Positions 16,868 to 25,099 of a DNA stretch of 64,000 bases are shown here, piece after piece. A model generated the notes under the pieces. It saw only the letters and a list, made by a program, of their open reading frames with translations, was not told the origin of the DNA and made no database searches. Location of the stretch: the IMG/VR virus record IMGVR_UViG_3300043409_002042, positions 1 through 64,000 of that record; one strand, 5' to 3'. This DNA comes from a virus. The position numbers and the translations under genes are program-made. The first letter of the stretch is position 1; each line of letters starts with the position of its first letter.

Positions 16868-17340
16868 GTATGCTCCTCTGTCTTCATGAAGACCAGCCAG
16901 TGCGTTTTGTTAGCCCTCTTGTTGCCAACAATCGGACGCTCTGGGGTCAGTGCCAGCACTTCGCTGACTGGTATCTGTGTCTCATTCCACTTGAACACCA
17001 AAGTTCCAAATGGGGCCAGAACACGGAAGCATTCAGAAAAACCAGACCGGAGGTGGTCACGCCATTCCTCCGTGAGTTTCCCGTACTTCTTGGCCTGCCA
17101 CGACTGTGGACCAGCTTTGCGCAGATGGGGTGGGTCAAAAATCACCATGCGGAACTGCCCGTCGGCAAACGGCAGATCAGTGAAGTTCATAACCATGGTT
17201 GGCTTCACTTCCAGAGTCCGGCCATCGCAAAGGATGTGGGTCTCATGACGGATGTCGCCGAAAAGTACGCGCTGATCATCGCGGTCAAAGTAAAACATCC
17301 GGCTTCCGCTTGCCGGATCAAGGACGGCGGGATCGCTCAT
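16855..17340 (-). CDS. Class I SAM-dependent methyltransferase
   Basis: 161 residues from the ATG at 17340, which overlaps the helicase stop (ATGA). Begins with VLDPASGSRMFYFDRDD (SAM-binding motif I near the very N-terminus), then CDGRTLEVKPTMVMNFTDLP and FRMVIFDPPHLRKAG, where DPPH is the catalytic-type motif. It matches a compact methyltransferase family common in phages. The substrate is uncertain; DNA base modification is likely given the DPPH motif. Confidence 0.82.
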   Translation of the reverse strand: MSDPAVLDPASGSRMFYFDRDDQRVLFGDIRHETHILCDGRTLEVKPTMVMNFTDLPFADGQFRMVIFDPPHLRKAGPQSWQAKKYGKLTEEWRDHLRSGFSECFRVLAPFGTLVFKWNETQIPVSEVLALTPERPIVGNKRANKTHWLVFMKTEEHTCPL

Positions 17341-18455
17341 ACCACCACCGTCACTTTCTCGGCCGCTCGGGTGATCGCGGTGTAGAGGTGTTTGGCTGCG
17401 TCCTCCCGAAACGTCCGGCTCTCGTCGAACACCACCACGTTGTCCCATTGACTGCCCTGACTTTTGTGAACGGTGAGCGCCCAGCCAAATGTGAACTCAT
17501 CGGCTTCGCGCCGATCGCGCCAGTGCAGGTCTTTTTCGGTGCCTTTGAAGAACTCTGGCCGAACCTCAATGTCGATCGGGGCGATATTGTCGTCGTCGAG
17601 GCTGGTGACGCGCATCTGAATCAGCTTGCCGCCAGTGCCCAGGCTGTCGACATTCCAGAGGCCGCCATTAAGCAGGCCTTTGTCGCGATTGTTGCGCAAA
17701 CAGACCAAGCGGTCGCCCACATCGGGCATCCACGGCGCGCCTTGATCAGCCAATCCCTTGAGCCATCGGATGCGGGCGTTGAATTGGTGGCGTGTGCGGT
17801 TGAGACCGCACAGCAATTGGTCAGCCCCGAGCACGATATCGCGCATCCTGTCTTTGTCGACGTCTTGGCGCGCAACGACGAGGCTGCCGCCGTACTGGCC
17901 TGGTGTCAGATACCGGCCTTCCCGGATATCCATGCTCATCCGAATGATGGGGCTCTCTGCCGCCTGGCGGTGCACCTCGGTGAGCATGACGTCGGGCGTG
18001 GCGTTGATGAAGAAGCCCTCGCCCTTGACGGGTGGCAACTGCGCTGGGTCGCCAAGCACCAGCACCTTTGCCCCGAAGCTCAGAAGGTCTCGGGCCAGTT
18101 CCTCGCCGACCATCGACACCTCATCAATGACGATCAGTTTTGCTATCGACGCTGGGCTGTCCCGGTTGATATTGAATTTGGCCTCGCCCGTTACATCGTC
18201 CTGCTCGACCTTGTAGATCAGGCTGTGGATGGTGCCAGCGGCTTCGCAGCCCTTCTTTCGGAGCACCAAAGCAGCTTTGCCGGTAAAGCAGGCGTAGAGC
18301 ACCAAGCCTTTGACGTCCTCAGCAAGATGGCGGGCCAGCGTGGTTTTGCCCGATCCGGCAAAGCCAAACAGGCGGAATACTTGGGGGCCGCGCTTGTCTG
18401 TTAGCCATGCCTTCACGGCGGTGATGGCCCGGTCTTGTTGTGGACTCCAGCTCAT
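17337..18455 (-). CDS. SF1 DNA helicase, RecD/Dda-like
   Basis: 372 residues. Walker A FGFAGSGKTTLARHL (about 31-45), Walker B LIVIDEVSMV (about 110), motif III VLGDPAQLPPVKG (about 133-145) and a C-terminal motif VI region ALTVHKSQGSQWDNVVVFDE (about 318-337) as in UvrD/RecD C-terminal domains. Such helicases unwind 5' to 3' in phage replication and recombination (T4 Dda is the model). Start overlaps the C5-methylase stop (ATGA). Confidence 0.9.
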   Translation of the reverse strand: MSWSPQQDRAITAVKAWLTDKRGPQVFRLFGFAGSGKTTLARHLAEDVKGLVLYACFTGKAALVLRKKGCEAAGTIHSLIYKVEQDDVTGEAKFNINRDSPASIAKLIVIDEVSMVGEELARDLLSFGAKVLVLGDPAQLPPVKGEGFFINATPDVMLTEVHRQAAESPIIRMSMDIREGRYLTPGQYGGSLVVARQDVDKDRMRDIVLGADQLLCGLNRTRHQFNARIRWLKGLADQGAPWMPDVGDRLVCLRNNRDKGLLNGGLWNVDSLGTGGKLIQMRVTSLDDDNIAPIDIEVRPEFFKGTEKDLHWRDRREADEFTFGWALTVHKSQGSQWDNVVVFDESRTFREDAAKHLYTAITRAAEKVTVVV

Positions 18456-20650
18456 ACGCCTCCCTTGATCGCGGCATCGATGCGGCGGCCAATCCAGGCA
18501 ACGCAAGGTATAGCCCATGAGTTGCCCAAGGCTTTGTAGCGTGGGCCGTCTACGTCTTTGACGCGCCATTTGCCGGTTTTTTTGTTTTGCTTGACCTCCA
18601 GGCCTTCGGCCATCATCTGCTCTGGCGTCTCGCTGGGGTCCAATTTGCGCCAGCCATTCCACGTCGGGATGCGGGTGTAGCCGTCCGGGAACCCCTGCAG
18701 GCGCTCGCATTCGACGGGTGTGAGGCGGCGCACGGCCATGGCGTGCATAACGTGCGGGTCTTGGTCGCTTGCTCCGCGACCGTGGCTTGCGGCCAGCGTC
18801 GGAAACACCTCTGTGTTAGGTTCGCTGCCGCATCCCCTTTTTAAGTTTCCGGGCTGGAACGCCACCGGCGCAGCCACCGCCCCCACCCCAATCCCACCGC
18901 GCCCGCCGTTTGGCGTCAGCAGCGCGTTGGCCGTGCCGTCCCGCCGGTACTCCAGCTGGTGCGTGTCGCCGCGCCCGCGAATTGCCAGGGTGTAGGGTTG
19001 GGCGACTGCAATGCTTGCCTGCCCAGTCCTTGACGACCCGCACCCCAGCCCGTGCGTGGTGCCATCTGTGCTGCTGATCGGGGTTTGGGTGGGGTGGAAG
19101 GCGATCGGCTCAGATTGGTCTGCATACGCAATATTTCGCTCTTCTCCGCAGCGTGGGCACTCGGCGGGGATCGGAGTTTTATCGCCGACTCCGGTCGCGT
19201 ACTTGTCAGCGAAAGACTCTCCGCAGCTCATGCACTTGTAGTGATGTACGGCCACCGCCACCACGTTCATCCCCCGATCCGCGCACGGGCTGCTGTCGTG
19301 GCGCGCGGTCAGCGTGCCAGCGGTGTCGCCGAATTGGGTGACTGGCACGATGTACTGATCACGCATCTGCCCGCTGACTTGATTGTGGCTGGTGTCGCTT
19401 GGGCCGCCAGCTGTCATTGTGGGCATGGTTTCGACGTGGTCGATCGACTGAAACACCGCAGGCGGCGGGCTGTTGGCGTCCAGGCTGGTGGTGTACTCTG
19501 CGTAGACCTTGCCCGCCTGGTTGCTGGCGGTGTTGTGCAGTTTGGTGGAGTAGGCAATATTGAGGTTCCCGCTGGCGTGCGCCTCTTTTGTGAGAGCTGG
19601 ATTGACGCCATCCACGCTTGTGATCCGGTCGTGTGCGTAGTCGTGGCTGTAGTGTGCGTATTTCACGCCCGTCCCAGGCTGCACCAGAAACGTCTCTGTC
19701 TCAAAGCCCCCTTTGTAACCGCTGCCTGGATGGGCCAGGAGCGCAGGGGTGACGTCAATGGAGCTGCTGGTGCGGTTGCCGCCGAAGGCGACCGGAATCA
19801 GGCTGTCTGCGGTGTCCACGTCAGTGCCTGGTGGTCGGTCTCCGCCTGTCTTGTTGCCGCCCGCTCTGAGTGTGGGGCACACCGCAACTACTGGGTCTTG
19901 CCCCCGTGTGTCCCCCGTTCGCTCGACGCCACGGCCACTGCTTGTAAGGCATGGAGCAGTTGCGTGGGCAGTTGTTTCCCGCGCTTCTCGGCTCGGCGCA
20001 GTATCCCGGCGCACGCAGTCGGGCTCAAAAAGTACCGCTGCGGGATCGAACCCGTCTCGAGAACTTGCGACAACGAACACACGGCGGCGTCGCTGGGCCA
20101 GTCCGAAAAATTGTGCGTCAAGCAATCGCCACGCAAGTGCTCTTTTGGGTCCAAGCACATAACCAGCGTTCGACCATTTTCCCCCTGGTGGCTGGAGCGG
20201 ATCATCTTCGCCGGCAAGTCCTGCCAGAAAGCACCCGAAGGCGTTATCGGACGTCGACAAAACTCCGGGCACGTTCTCCCAAAATATGACGGCGGGGGCG
20301 TCGCCTCGGGCGACTCGAACAGTGTCAATTGCATTTGCTATCTCGCAAAAAGTAAGTGAAAGGTTGCCGCGTGCGTCGTCCAGTGATCGACGCAGGCCCG
20401 CGACCGAGAAAGCCTGACACGGCGTCCCGCCGCAAAAAACATCAGGCGCAGGAACTTCGCCGCTGGCGATGCGCTCGGGCAGCGCGGTCATGTCGCCAAG
20501 ATTGGGTACTTCAGGGTAGTGATGCGCCAGCACGGCGCTGGCAAATGGATCAATCTCTGCAAGCCAAGCGGCACGCCACCCTAGTGAGTTCCAGGCAACG
20601 CTTGCGGCTTCTATCCCTGAGCAAGCCGATCCGAATTCAATTTCATTCAT
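18452..20650 (-). CDS. dcm: DNA (cytosine-5) methyltransferase with very long variable region
   Basis: 732 residues. All core motifs are visible: GSACSGIEAASVAW (I), GGTPCQAFSVAG with the catalytic PCQ Cys (IV), FWENVPGV (VI), QRRRRVFVVA (VIII) and, at the C-terminus, LTPVECERLQGFPDGYT (IX) with ALGNSWAIPC (X). Between VIII and IX lie about 400 residues, far more than the usual 100-150, containing repetitive Thr/Ser/Gly-rich segments and a zinc-ribbon-like CMSCGESF...CPRCGEE. The extra part probably recognises DNA, perhaps several targets. It protects phage DNA from host restriction. Confidence 0.93.
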   Translation of the reverse strand: MNEIEFGSACSGIEAASVAWNSLGWRAAWLAEIDPFASAVLAHHYPEVPNLGDMTALPERIASGEVPAPDVFCGGTPCQAFSVAGLRRSLDDARGNLSLTFCEIANAIDTVRVARGDAPAVIFWENVPGVLSTSDNAFGCFLAGLAGEDDPLQPPGGKWSNAGYVLGPKRALAWRLLDAQFFGLAQRRRRVFVVASSRDGFDPAAVLFEPDCVRRDTAPSREARETTAHATAPCLTSSGRGVERTGDTRGQDPVVAVCPTLRAGGNKTGGDRPPGTDVDTADSLIPVAFGGNRTSSSIDVTPALLAHPGSGYKGGFETETFLVQPGTGVKYAHYSHDYAHDRITSVDGVNPALTKEAHASGNLNIAYSTKLHNTASNQAGKVYAEYTTSLDANSPPPAVFQSIDHVETMPTMTAGGPSDTSHNQVSGQMRDQYIVPVTQFGDTAGTLTARHDSSPCADRGMNVVAVAVHHYKCMSCGESFADKYATGVGDKTPIPAECPRCGEERNIAYADQSEPIAFHPTQTPISSTDGTTHGLGCGSSRTGQASIAVAQPYTLAIRGRGDTHQLEYRRDGTANALLTPNGGRGGIGVGAVAAPVAFQPGNLKRGCGSEPNTEVFPTLAASHGRGASDQDPHVMHAMAVRRLTPVECERLQGFPDGYTRIPTWNGWRKLDPSETPEQMMAEGLEVKQNKKTGKWRVKDVDGPRYKALGNSWAIPCVAWIGRRIDAAIKGGV

Positions 20651-20665
20651 AAAATCTTTTGTTGG

Positions 20666-20875
20666 TCACGACCGCTGGCTGTCCACGCGATGCCTGCACC
20701 TTTGGCACCCTGGGTCGGCTTGCCCCTGGGGGGTCTTGGTGTACTGACAGTCCTTGGTCATGGGATCTGTGATGGTGATCAAAACGGGGGTTCGGCTGCC
20801 CTGGTGCGACTGCCATCCGGCTTGCACGGTGACGAGGTCGTTCAGGGGTTCGCGGTTGTGGCAGCCGTAGGTCAT
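20666..20875 (-). CDS. Small cysteine-containing phage protein, 69 aa
   Basis: Starts MTYGCHNREPLND; the C-terminal part DCQYTKTPQGQADPGCQRCRHR has Cys/His spacing suited to bind zinc and is a pattern I associate with small phage proteins. The ATG at 20875 overlaps the upstream stop (ATGA), which favours this frame over a competing longer one (20643-20912). Its stop codon is part of a sequence resembling the late-promoter core in front of dcm. Confidence 0.65.
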   Translation of the reverse strand: MTYGCHNREPLNDLVTVQAGWQSHQGSRTPVLITITDPMTKDCQYTKTPQGQADPGCQRCRHRVDSQRS

Positions 20876-21489
20876 GATGCGCTGCTGATGCCGTAAAGAC
20901 GCCGGAAGTCATTGGCAGACCGCTGCGCCACTAGGACAACAGACTCGCCTGGTACCCAGTCAATCGGCTCTGAAACGCCTGGCAGTCGAAAAACGGCGCG
21001 CATTTTTATGTGCGTTCTGCCGCCACGGTATGTCACGATGTTTGTGGCATCGGGCCATCTGAGGCATGTGGCCTCAATGGCTGCCGACTGCCGGCGCTTG
21101 GTGTCTTCTTGATCCGCCCATCCCTGCATCATGCAGGCGTGGCTGCAGTAGTGGAGGCCCTTGGCATCGGTGACAGGGCTGCACTCGTCGTCTCGGTCAT
21201 CGTCGGAGCCGTACTCACGCCGCCCCTCTTCGTCGAAAGTGCACGAGCAGCTCGCGCAGGAGTGCCACCAGCCGTTTGGCAGGGTGGCACTGAGTGGTAC
21301 CGGGCCTGGTGCGTACTTGTCGAACTCCGGCTCTCGGCGGCAAAATTCGACTTCGTCGGAGTCCATGCCCAGCTTCTTTGCGCCATAGCGGCGAGCGGCC
21401 GCACTGTTGTTGGCAAAGACAATCTCGCTTCCTTCGTCGTCGCTTGCTTTGACAACGTAGGCTTTTGTGGGGTGGGTGGTGGTAGTCAT
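20872..21489 (-). CDS. Putative zinc-binding protein, 205 aa
   Basis: The middle holds several Cys and His (CASCSCTF near residue 78, then YCSHACMM near 114) that could form a zinc site of the MYM/FCS or cytoplasmic ribbon type. The N-terminus, AYVVKASDDEGSEIVFANNSAAARR, resembles small DNA-metabolism accessory proteins. The C-terminal part reads WVPGESVVLVAQRSANDFRRL. Function unknown. Confidence 0.65.
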   Translation of the reverse strand: MTTTTHPTKAYVVKASDDEGSEIVFANNSAAARRYGAKKLGMDSDEVEFCRREPEFDKYAPGPVPLSATLPNGWWHSCASCSCTFDEEGRREYGSDDDRDDECSPVTDAKGLHYCSHACMMQGWADQEDTKRRQSAAIEATCLRWPDATNIVTYRGGRTHIKMRAVFRLPGVSEPIDWVPGESVVLVAQRSANDFRRLYGISSAS

Positions 21490-21525
21490 TTTGGATGAAC
21501 AGGGCCGGTTTCCCGGCCCCTGGTG

Positions 21526-21798
21526 TCACTGGACTGCTTGCTTGAGGCTGGTGCTGACCTTGAATTTCACGGATTTGCTCTCCGCGATCTGGACTGCCTC
21601 ACCGGTCTTTGGGTTGCGGCCGGTGCGCGCGCTGCGCGACTTCGTGAACAGCTTGCCCAGGCCTGGCAGCGGCACTTCGCCCCCCGTAGACAGCTCCATG
21701 GCGGCCACTTCGGCGAGGCTGTCCAAGACTGGCGTGACTTTGCTTGCGGGGATGCCAGCGTGTGTGGCGATTTTCTTTGTCAGATCTGCGAGTTTCAT
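21526..21798 (-). CDS. HU/IHF-family DNA-bending protein
   Basis: 90 residues, the standard HU size. LADLTKKIATHAGIPASKV matches the N-terminal helix pair; VPLPGLGKLFTKSRSARTGRNPKTGEAVQI is the conserved DNA-gripping arm with the RxGRNPxTG signature. These proteins bend DNA for integration, replication and packaging, and this one lies beside the excisionase-like gene. Confidence 0.95.
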   Translation of the reverse strand: MKLADLTKKIATHAGIPASKVTPVLDSLAEVAAMELSTGGEVPLPGLGKLFTKSRSARTGRNPKTGEAVQIAESKSVKFKVSTSLKQAVQ

Positions 21799-21861
21799 GC
21801 TGTGATGCTCCTGCCGGTGTTGATGATGCGCGAGAACTACCGGCGTCGTCCTCGCGCGGGG

Positions 21862-22074
21862 TTACCGTTTGTACTGGCTGGTGTTCTGGACCGTTCGCTT
21901 GGCTTCCCAGGCGTCCAGGTCGGTGGTGCGGTACATTACGCGCCCGCCGACTTTGACAAATGGTGGCCCGTCGCCATTGGTGCGCCAGTTTGCCAGCGTC
22001 CGGACGCTGATATTGCCGCTGTATCGAGCGGCGACATCATCCGGTGTCAGGTACTGCTGCTGTGGCTGGCTCAT
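21862..22074 (-). CDS. Excisionase-like helix-turn-helix protein
   Basis: 70 residues: YLTPDDVAARYSGNISVRTLANWR followed by GPPFVKVGGRVMYRTTDLDAWE. This is the winged helix of MerR/excisionase-type small DNA-binding proteins (HTH_17-like). It could direct integrase toward excision or act as a local regulator. Its ATG shares one base with the preceding gene's stop. Confidence 0.85.
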   Translation of the reverse strand: MSQPQQQYLTPDDVAARYSGNISVRTLANWRTNGDGPPFVKVGGRVMYRTTDLDAWEAKRTVQNTSQYKR

Positions 22075-23105
22075 CAGAACACGTCCTCGTCATCTGCTGG
22101 CGGCGGGGTCTGCGCTGGTGCCGGTGCCGGGGCCGGAGCCGCCGGCGCTGGCGCTGGTGCGGGGGCGGGCGCAGGCGCGGGGGCTTCTGCAGCGGCAGTC
22201 TGCCGGGTAGCGGCTCGGGTGCTGGCCTTGGGCTGTGGTGCGGCTGCGGTTGCCTGAGCGGTGGCTTTGATCGCGTCAGCGGTGCTGGCCGATGCCTCTG
22301 CGGCTTCTTGCTGCCCAAAGTATTCGGAGGCTGGCTCGCCGTCTCGCAGCGCGTTGTAGATGCCCGTCATCTCGACCAGCTCGTCCAGCAGCACCGAGTC
22401 CAGACCGTGGCCCAAGCGCTTCTCGAGGTGCTGAGTAGTGACGCCAAACTTGGCGAACGCCTGCGTCATCTTGCGCACGCGCACTTCCAGCGGTTCGTCG
22501 TTCGAACCGGCGATGGTCTTCTTGCACTCCTGGATCGCATCCTCGACCAGCCACTTGGGCATCATGGCCAGAATCAGCCCGCGCACCTGCTTGCTGGCGA
22601 CGTTGCTGATTTTCATGTCGATATCGGACTGATCGCGCAGGGCCTTGGGGCCGTCGCGCGTGTCGCGCACGTGCATGATCGTCAGCTGGCGCTTGTTGTA
22701 GTTGTTTTTTTCCATGTCCCAGGCGAAGACCTCAACCTCCGACTTTTTGTTGTCACGGCTCAGTTCTCGGTGCCCGTACTGAAAGTTGCCCACCACCCGG
22801 GCCAATTCCTCGGCCATGCGGATGCTGGGGCCCGTGATCGTGCCGCCGCCTTGTGGCTTGCTGTAAAAAGCCACTGCGGCGAAGGACGGGCTCTTGCACG
22901 CCGTCATCATTTCAGCGTGGGCGGACGTCAGGTCCCGGGGGAATTTCTTCGCGAGGACGAGTTGCCCCTGCGCCTCGGCAATCGCGCGCTCTTGCTCGAC
23001 GGCGACAGCGCCTGCGTTGAGCGCAGCGGGAAGGTTGTTTGCCTTCGCAAATGGCGACGCTTGTTGAGTCGCCTGCGCTTGAATTGTGGTCAGTTCTTGG
23101 CCCAT
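22074..23105 (-). CDS. Putative single-strand annealing/recombination protein with SSB-like C-terminal tip
   Basis: 343 residues. The core (residues ~40-250) contains CKSPSFAAVAFYSKPQGGG, TGPSIRMAEELARVVGNFQYG and VEVFAWDMEKN, a pattern seen in a phage protein family placed beside recombination nucleases. The C-terminal ~90 residues are an Ala/Pro-rich linker ending in DDEDVF, very like the DDDIPF tip of SSB encoded at 28.3 kb. Neighbours are an SMC-type ATPase and a RecE-like nuclease, so an annealing role in a Red-like system is likely but unproven. Confidence 0.65.
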   Translation of the reverse strand: MGQELTTIQAQATQQASPFAKANNLPAALNAGAVAVEQERAIAEAQGQLVLAKKFPRDLTSAHAEMMTACKSPSFAAVAFYSKPQGGGTITGPSIRMAEELARVVGNFQYGHRELSRDNKKSEVEVFAWDMEKNNYNKRQLTIMHVRDTRDGPKALRDQSDIDMKISNVASKQVRGLILAMMPKWLVEDAIQECKKTIAGSNDEPLEVRVRKMTQAFAKFGVTTQHLEKRLGHGLDSVLLDELVEMTGIYNALRDGEPASEYFGQQEAAEASASTADAIKATAQATAAAPQPKASTRAATRQTAAAEAPAPAPAPAPAPAPAAPAPAPAPAQTPPPADDEDVF

Positions 23106-23160
23106 GATTACTCCTGTGTTGGTTGATTGGGTTCTTGGATTTTATCCGATTTTCTCGAAT

Positions 23161-24486
23161 TTACTTGGTTTCCACCGAAAATTCACCGTCCGTCACTCGC
23201 GTGACAAAGACCTGCAGTCCAGCGTCCTGCGTTTGCTGCTCAAGTTCTGCGAGGTGATCGCTGTCGAGCAGCTCGCAGCCGTCGAGACACACAAGGCGCA
23301 GGTCGCCGACGCGCATCTCTGCGATGTTGACCGCGATTTCGACTTGCTGGGCGGTGTTCAGGCGGTCGAAGTTGATGCCGTGGCGCCAGATTTCGCCGTC
23401 GCGCACCTCAATGCCCGGGATGGGCATGCTGGCGAGCAGTTCTTCTTTGTATGCGTCGATCGCGTCGATCGCCTCGGTTTGTTTGGTGGCATCAGCTTGC
23501 AGGTCTTTAAGGTCATCTTCCATGGTCTTGATGACTTTTTGGGTCTGCTCACGCTTCGCGGCCGCATCGCGGTTGGCCCGGATGGCCGCCAGCGCCTGGT
23601 TGATCGGCATCAATGCTTCGATGCGGGTGTCGTTTGCTTTCTGCCGCTGATTTGTGGCCAGCCCCTCGATGCGACGCGCTTCGGTGTCGATCGCGTTGAT
23701 GTCTGCCAACAGATCGGCTTTGATCTTGTCGATCTTTTCTTGGGCTTCGGCTCGCAGTTGCTCTTTCTTTGTGGTGTTCGCCGACTGGATGCCTGCCAGC
23801 TTGGCGGTGATGCGGTCCATTTCGGCTTGGTAAGACTTCTGGTGCTGATCGCGCTGCGCCTGCAGCTCGTCCTCGCTGCCCGTGACACCCTCTGGCGCCT
23901 CTGGCATCGCCAGCCGGAGCTGATTGATCGTGGCGTCTTTTTCTTTGATCGCCCGGTTTGTGCCCGTTCGGTCGTCGTAGACCTGCTGGCGGACCATGTC
24001 GATGATCGCCAGCGCGTTGGTGTCAGCCCTGGGTGGCTCCACCGGGATGCCGCTGATCTTGCTCAGGTGGGCGGCATCCAGCGGCAGGGGCATGCTCTCA
24101 AGCAGGACCTTGACGCGGTCTTTTTTGCTCGCTCGCAGGAACTCAACAGGGTTTACGCTGAGGGTGTCGGTCAACTCTTTGATGACGTCGCTGGGGCGGG
24201 TGACCTTCTTTCCCTGCGGGTCGGTCACGTCGACCGTGGTGGTCTTGGCTGTGACGCGCTTCTTGATCTCGGTGCCGTCGTCCAGAATCAGGACGACCTC
24301 GCCCTTTTCCGCGCCCTTGCGCAGGAGGGTGGCGTCGGCCCCCCCCTTGATGGCCGCTTTGATGGCTTCGAGGACGCTGGTCTTGCCCTGTCCGTTTTTG
24401 CCGGTGATGGCGTTCCAGTTGCCGGCGTCGAACTCAAGCTCTTGAATGCCGAGGAGGTTTTTGATTGAGACGTGTTGGATTTTCAT
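23161..24486 (-). CDS. SMC/RecF-type AAA ATPase
   Basis: 441 residues. Begins MKIQHVSIKNLLGIQELEF, then Walker A ITGKNGQGKTSVLEAIKAAI (about 27-46), a central coiled coil (about 190-370) and a C-terminal half with LRLVCLDGCELLD as Walker B. This is the split-ABC design of SbcC, RecF and RecN-like proteins acting on DNA ends. It lies between the annealing-like protein and the RecE-like nuclease, so it probably serves phage recombination or replication repair. Confidence 0.85.
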   Translation of the reverse strand: MKIQHVSIKNLLGIQELEFDAGNWNAITGKNGQGKTSVLEAIKAAIKGGADATLLRKGAEKGEVVLILDDGTEIKKRVTAKTTTVDVTDPQGKKVTRPSDVIKELTDTLSVNPVEFLRASKKDRVKVLLESMPLPLDAAHLSKISGIPVEPPRADTNALAIIDMVRQQVYDDRTGTNRAIKEKDATINQLRLAMPEAPEGVTGSEDELQAQRDQHQKSYQAEMDRITAKLAGIQSANTTKKEQLRAEAQEKIDKIKADLLADINAIDTEARRIEGLATNQRQKANDTRIEALMPINQALAAIRANRDAAAKREQTQKVIKTMEDDLKDLQADATKQTEAIDAIDAYKEELLASMPIPGIEVRDGEIWRHGINFDRLNTAQQVEIAVNIAEMRVGDLRLVCLDGCELLDSDHLAELEQQTQDAGLQVFVTRVTDGEFSVETK

Positions 24487-24490
24487 GGTT

Positions 24491-25099
24491 TTATCGGCCA
24501 ATGGCCTGTTTGATGAGTTGATAAGTGCGCTGTGCGACGCCGCGTTCCGTGCGCCATTCTGGGCACTCTTCGTCCATGGTGGCGCAGATCGTGTCCCACT
24601 GATCGACAAGGCAGGCCCAGGCCGGTGAGACGCTTTTCATTTCCTGGATTCTTGGAGCCAGCTCGGGCGCCTGCTCCAAAAGCAGGCGGCATCGCCGGAA
24701 GTCGGCGGGCTCGTATGGCGTGTCAAAGCCCGATGATCCGGTGGCATCAATGCCGGTCAAATGAGAAAAGATCGCGTTGCTACTCACCCCTCGGTGTCCG
24801 CTCGCCAGCCATTTAGCGGCTGCGTCCGACACGCTTGGGTTTTTTGCCCTGGCCTCCTTCTCTGCATGCGGGGCCTGGGTGGCGCGCAGCTGATCAAGTT
24901 CGTCTTTCGGGCCAATCGCGAATGTTACGCCAAGAACTCGCGCCGTGTCCGCGCACGCAACGGAGCCCTCTGGGGCAAGCTTCGTGAAGGCGATAAAAGC
25001 TGATGCACGCACAGGCCCCGTGATCAGGATGCAGTTGCCACGGTGCTCAACCGTATAGGCGGTGTAGCCGCTGATGTGAGCGGTGATTGCCGTGCTCAT
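24491..25099 (-). CDS. Phage protein, 202 aa, unknown function
   Basis: ATG at 25099 overlaps the nuclease stop (ATGA) and has GGAG 8 bases before it; an ATG at 25111 is possible too. The middle WLASGHRGVSSNAIFSHLTG and the following PYEPADFRRCRLLLEQAPELAPRI resemble a recurring phage protein whose second half carries a Pro-Asp-Asp/Phe-Arg-Arg-Cys pattern. It is co-transcribed with recombination genes. Confidence 0.65.
   Translation of the reverse strand: MSTAITAHISGYTAYTVEHRGNCILITGPVRASAFIAFTKLAPEGSVACADTARVLGVTFAIGPKDELDQLRATQAPHAEKEARAKNPSVSDAAAKWLASGHRGVSSNAIFSHLTGIDATGSSGFDTPYEPADFRRCRLLLEQAPELAPRIQEMKSVSPAWACLVDQWDTICATMDEECPEWRTERGVAQRTYQLIKQAIGR

Noticed and set aside
19052-20359. 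435-codon + strand ORF opposite the C5-methyltransferase
   Set aside because: The minus-strand gene has all C5-methylase motifs; the opposite frame shows none.
20657-20674. Late-promoter copy on the minus strand before dcm
   Set aside because: The GTCGTGA core and 6-base spacing to ATG fit, but the hexamer ACAAAA lacks the invariant A at position two and the TCGTGA is a gene end; kept only as a possibility.
20643-20912. 89-codon reverse ORF competing with the 69-aa gene
   Set aside because: Its His/Arg/Pro-rich translation lacks motifs; the other frame has zinc-type Cys spacing and ATGA coupling.
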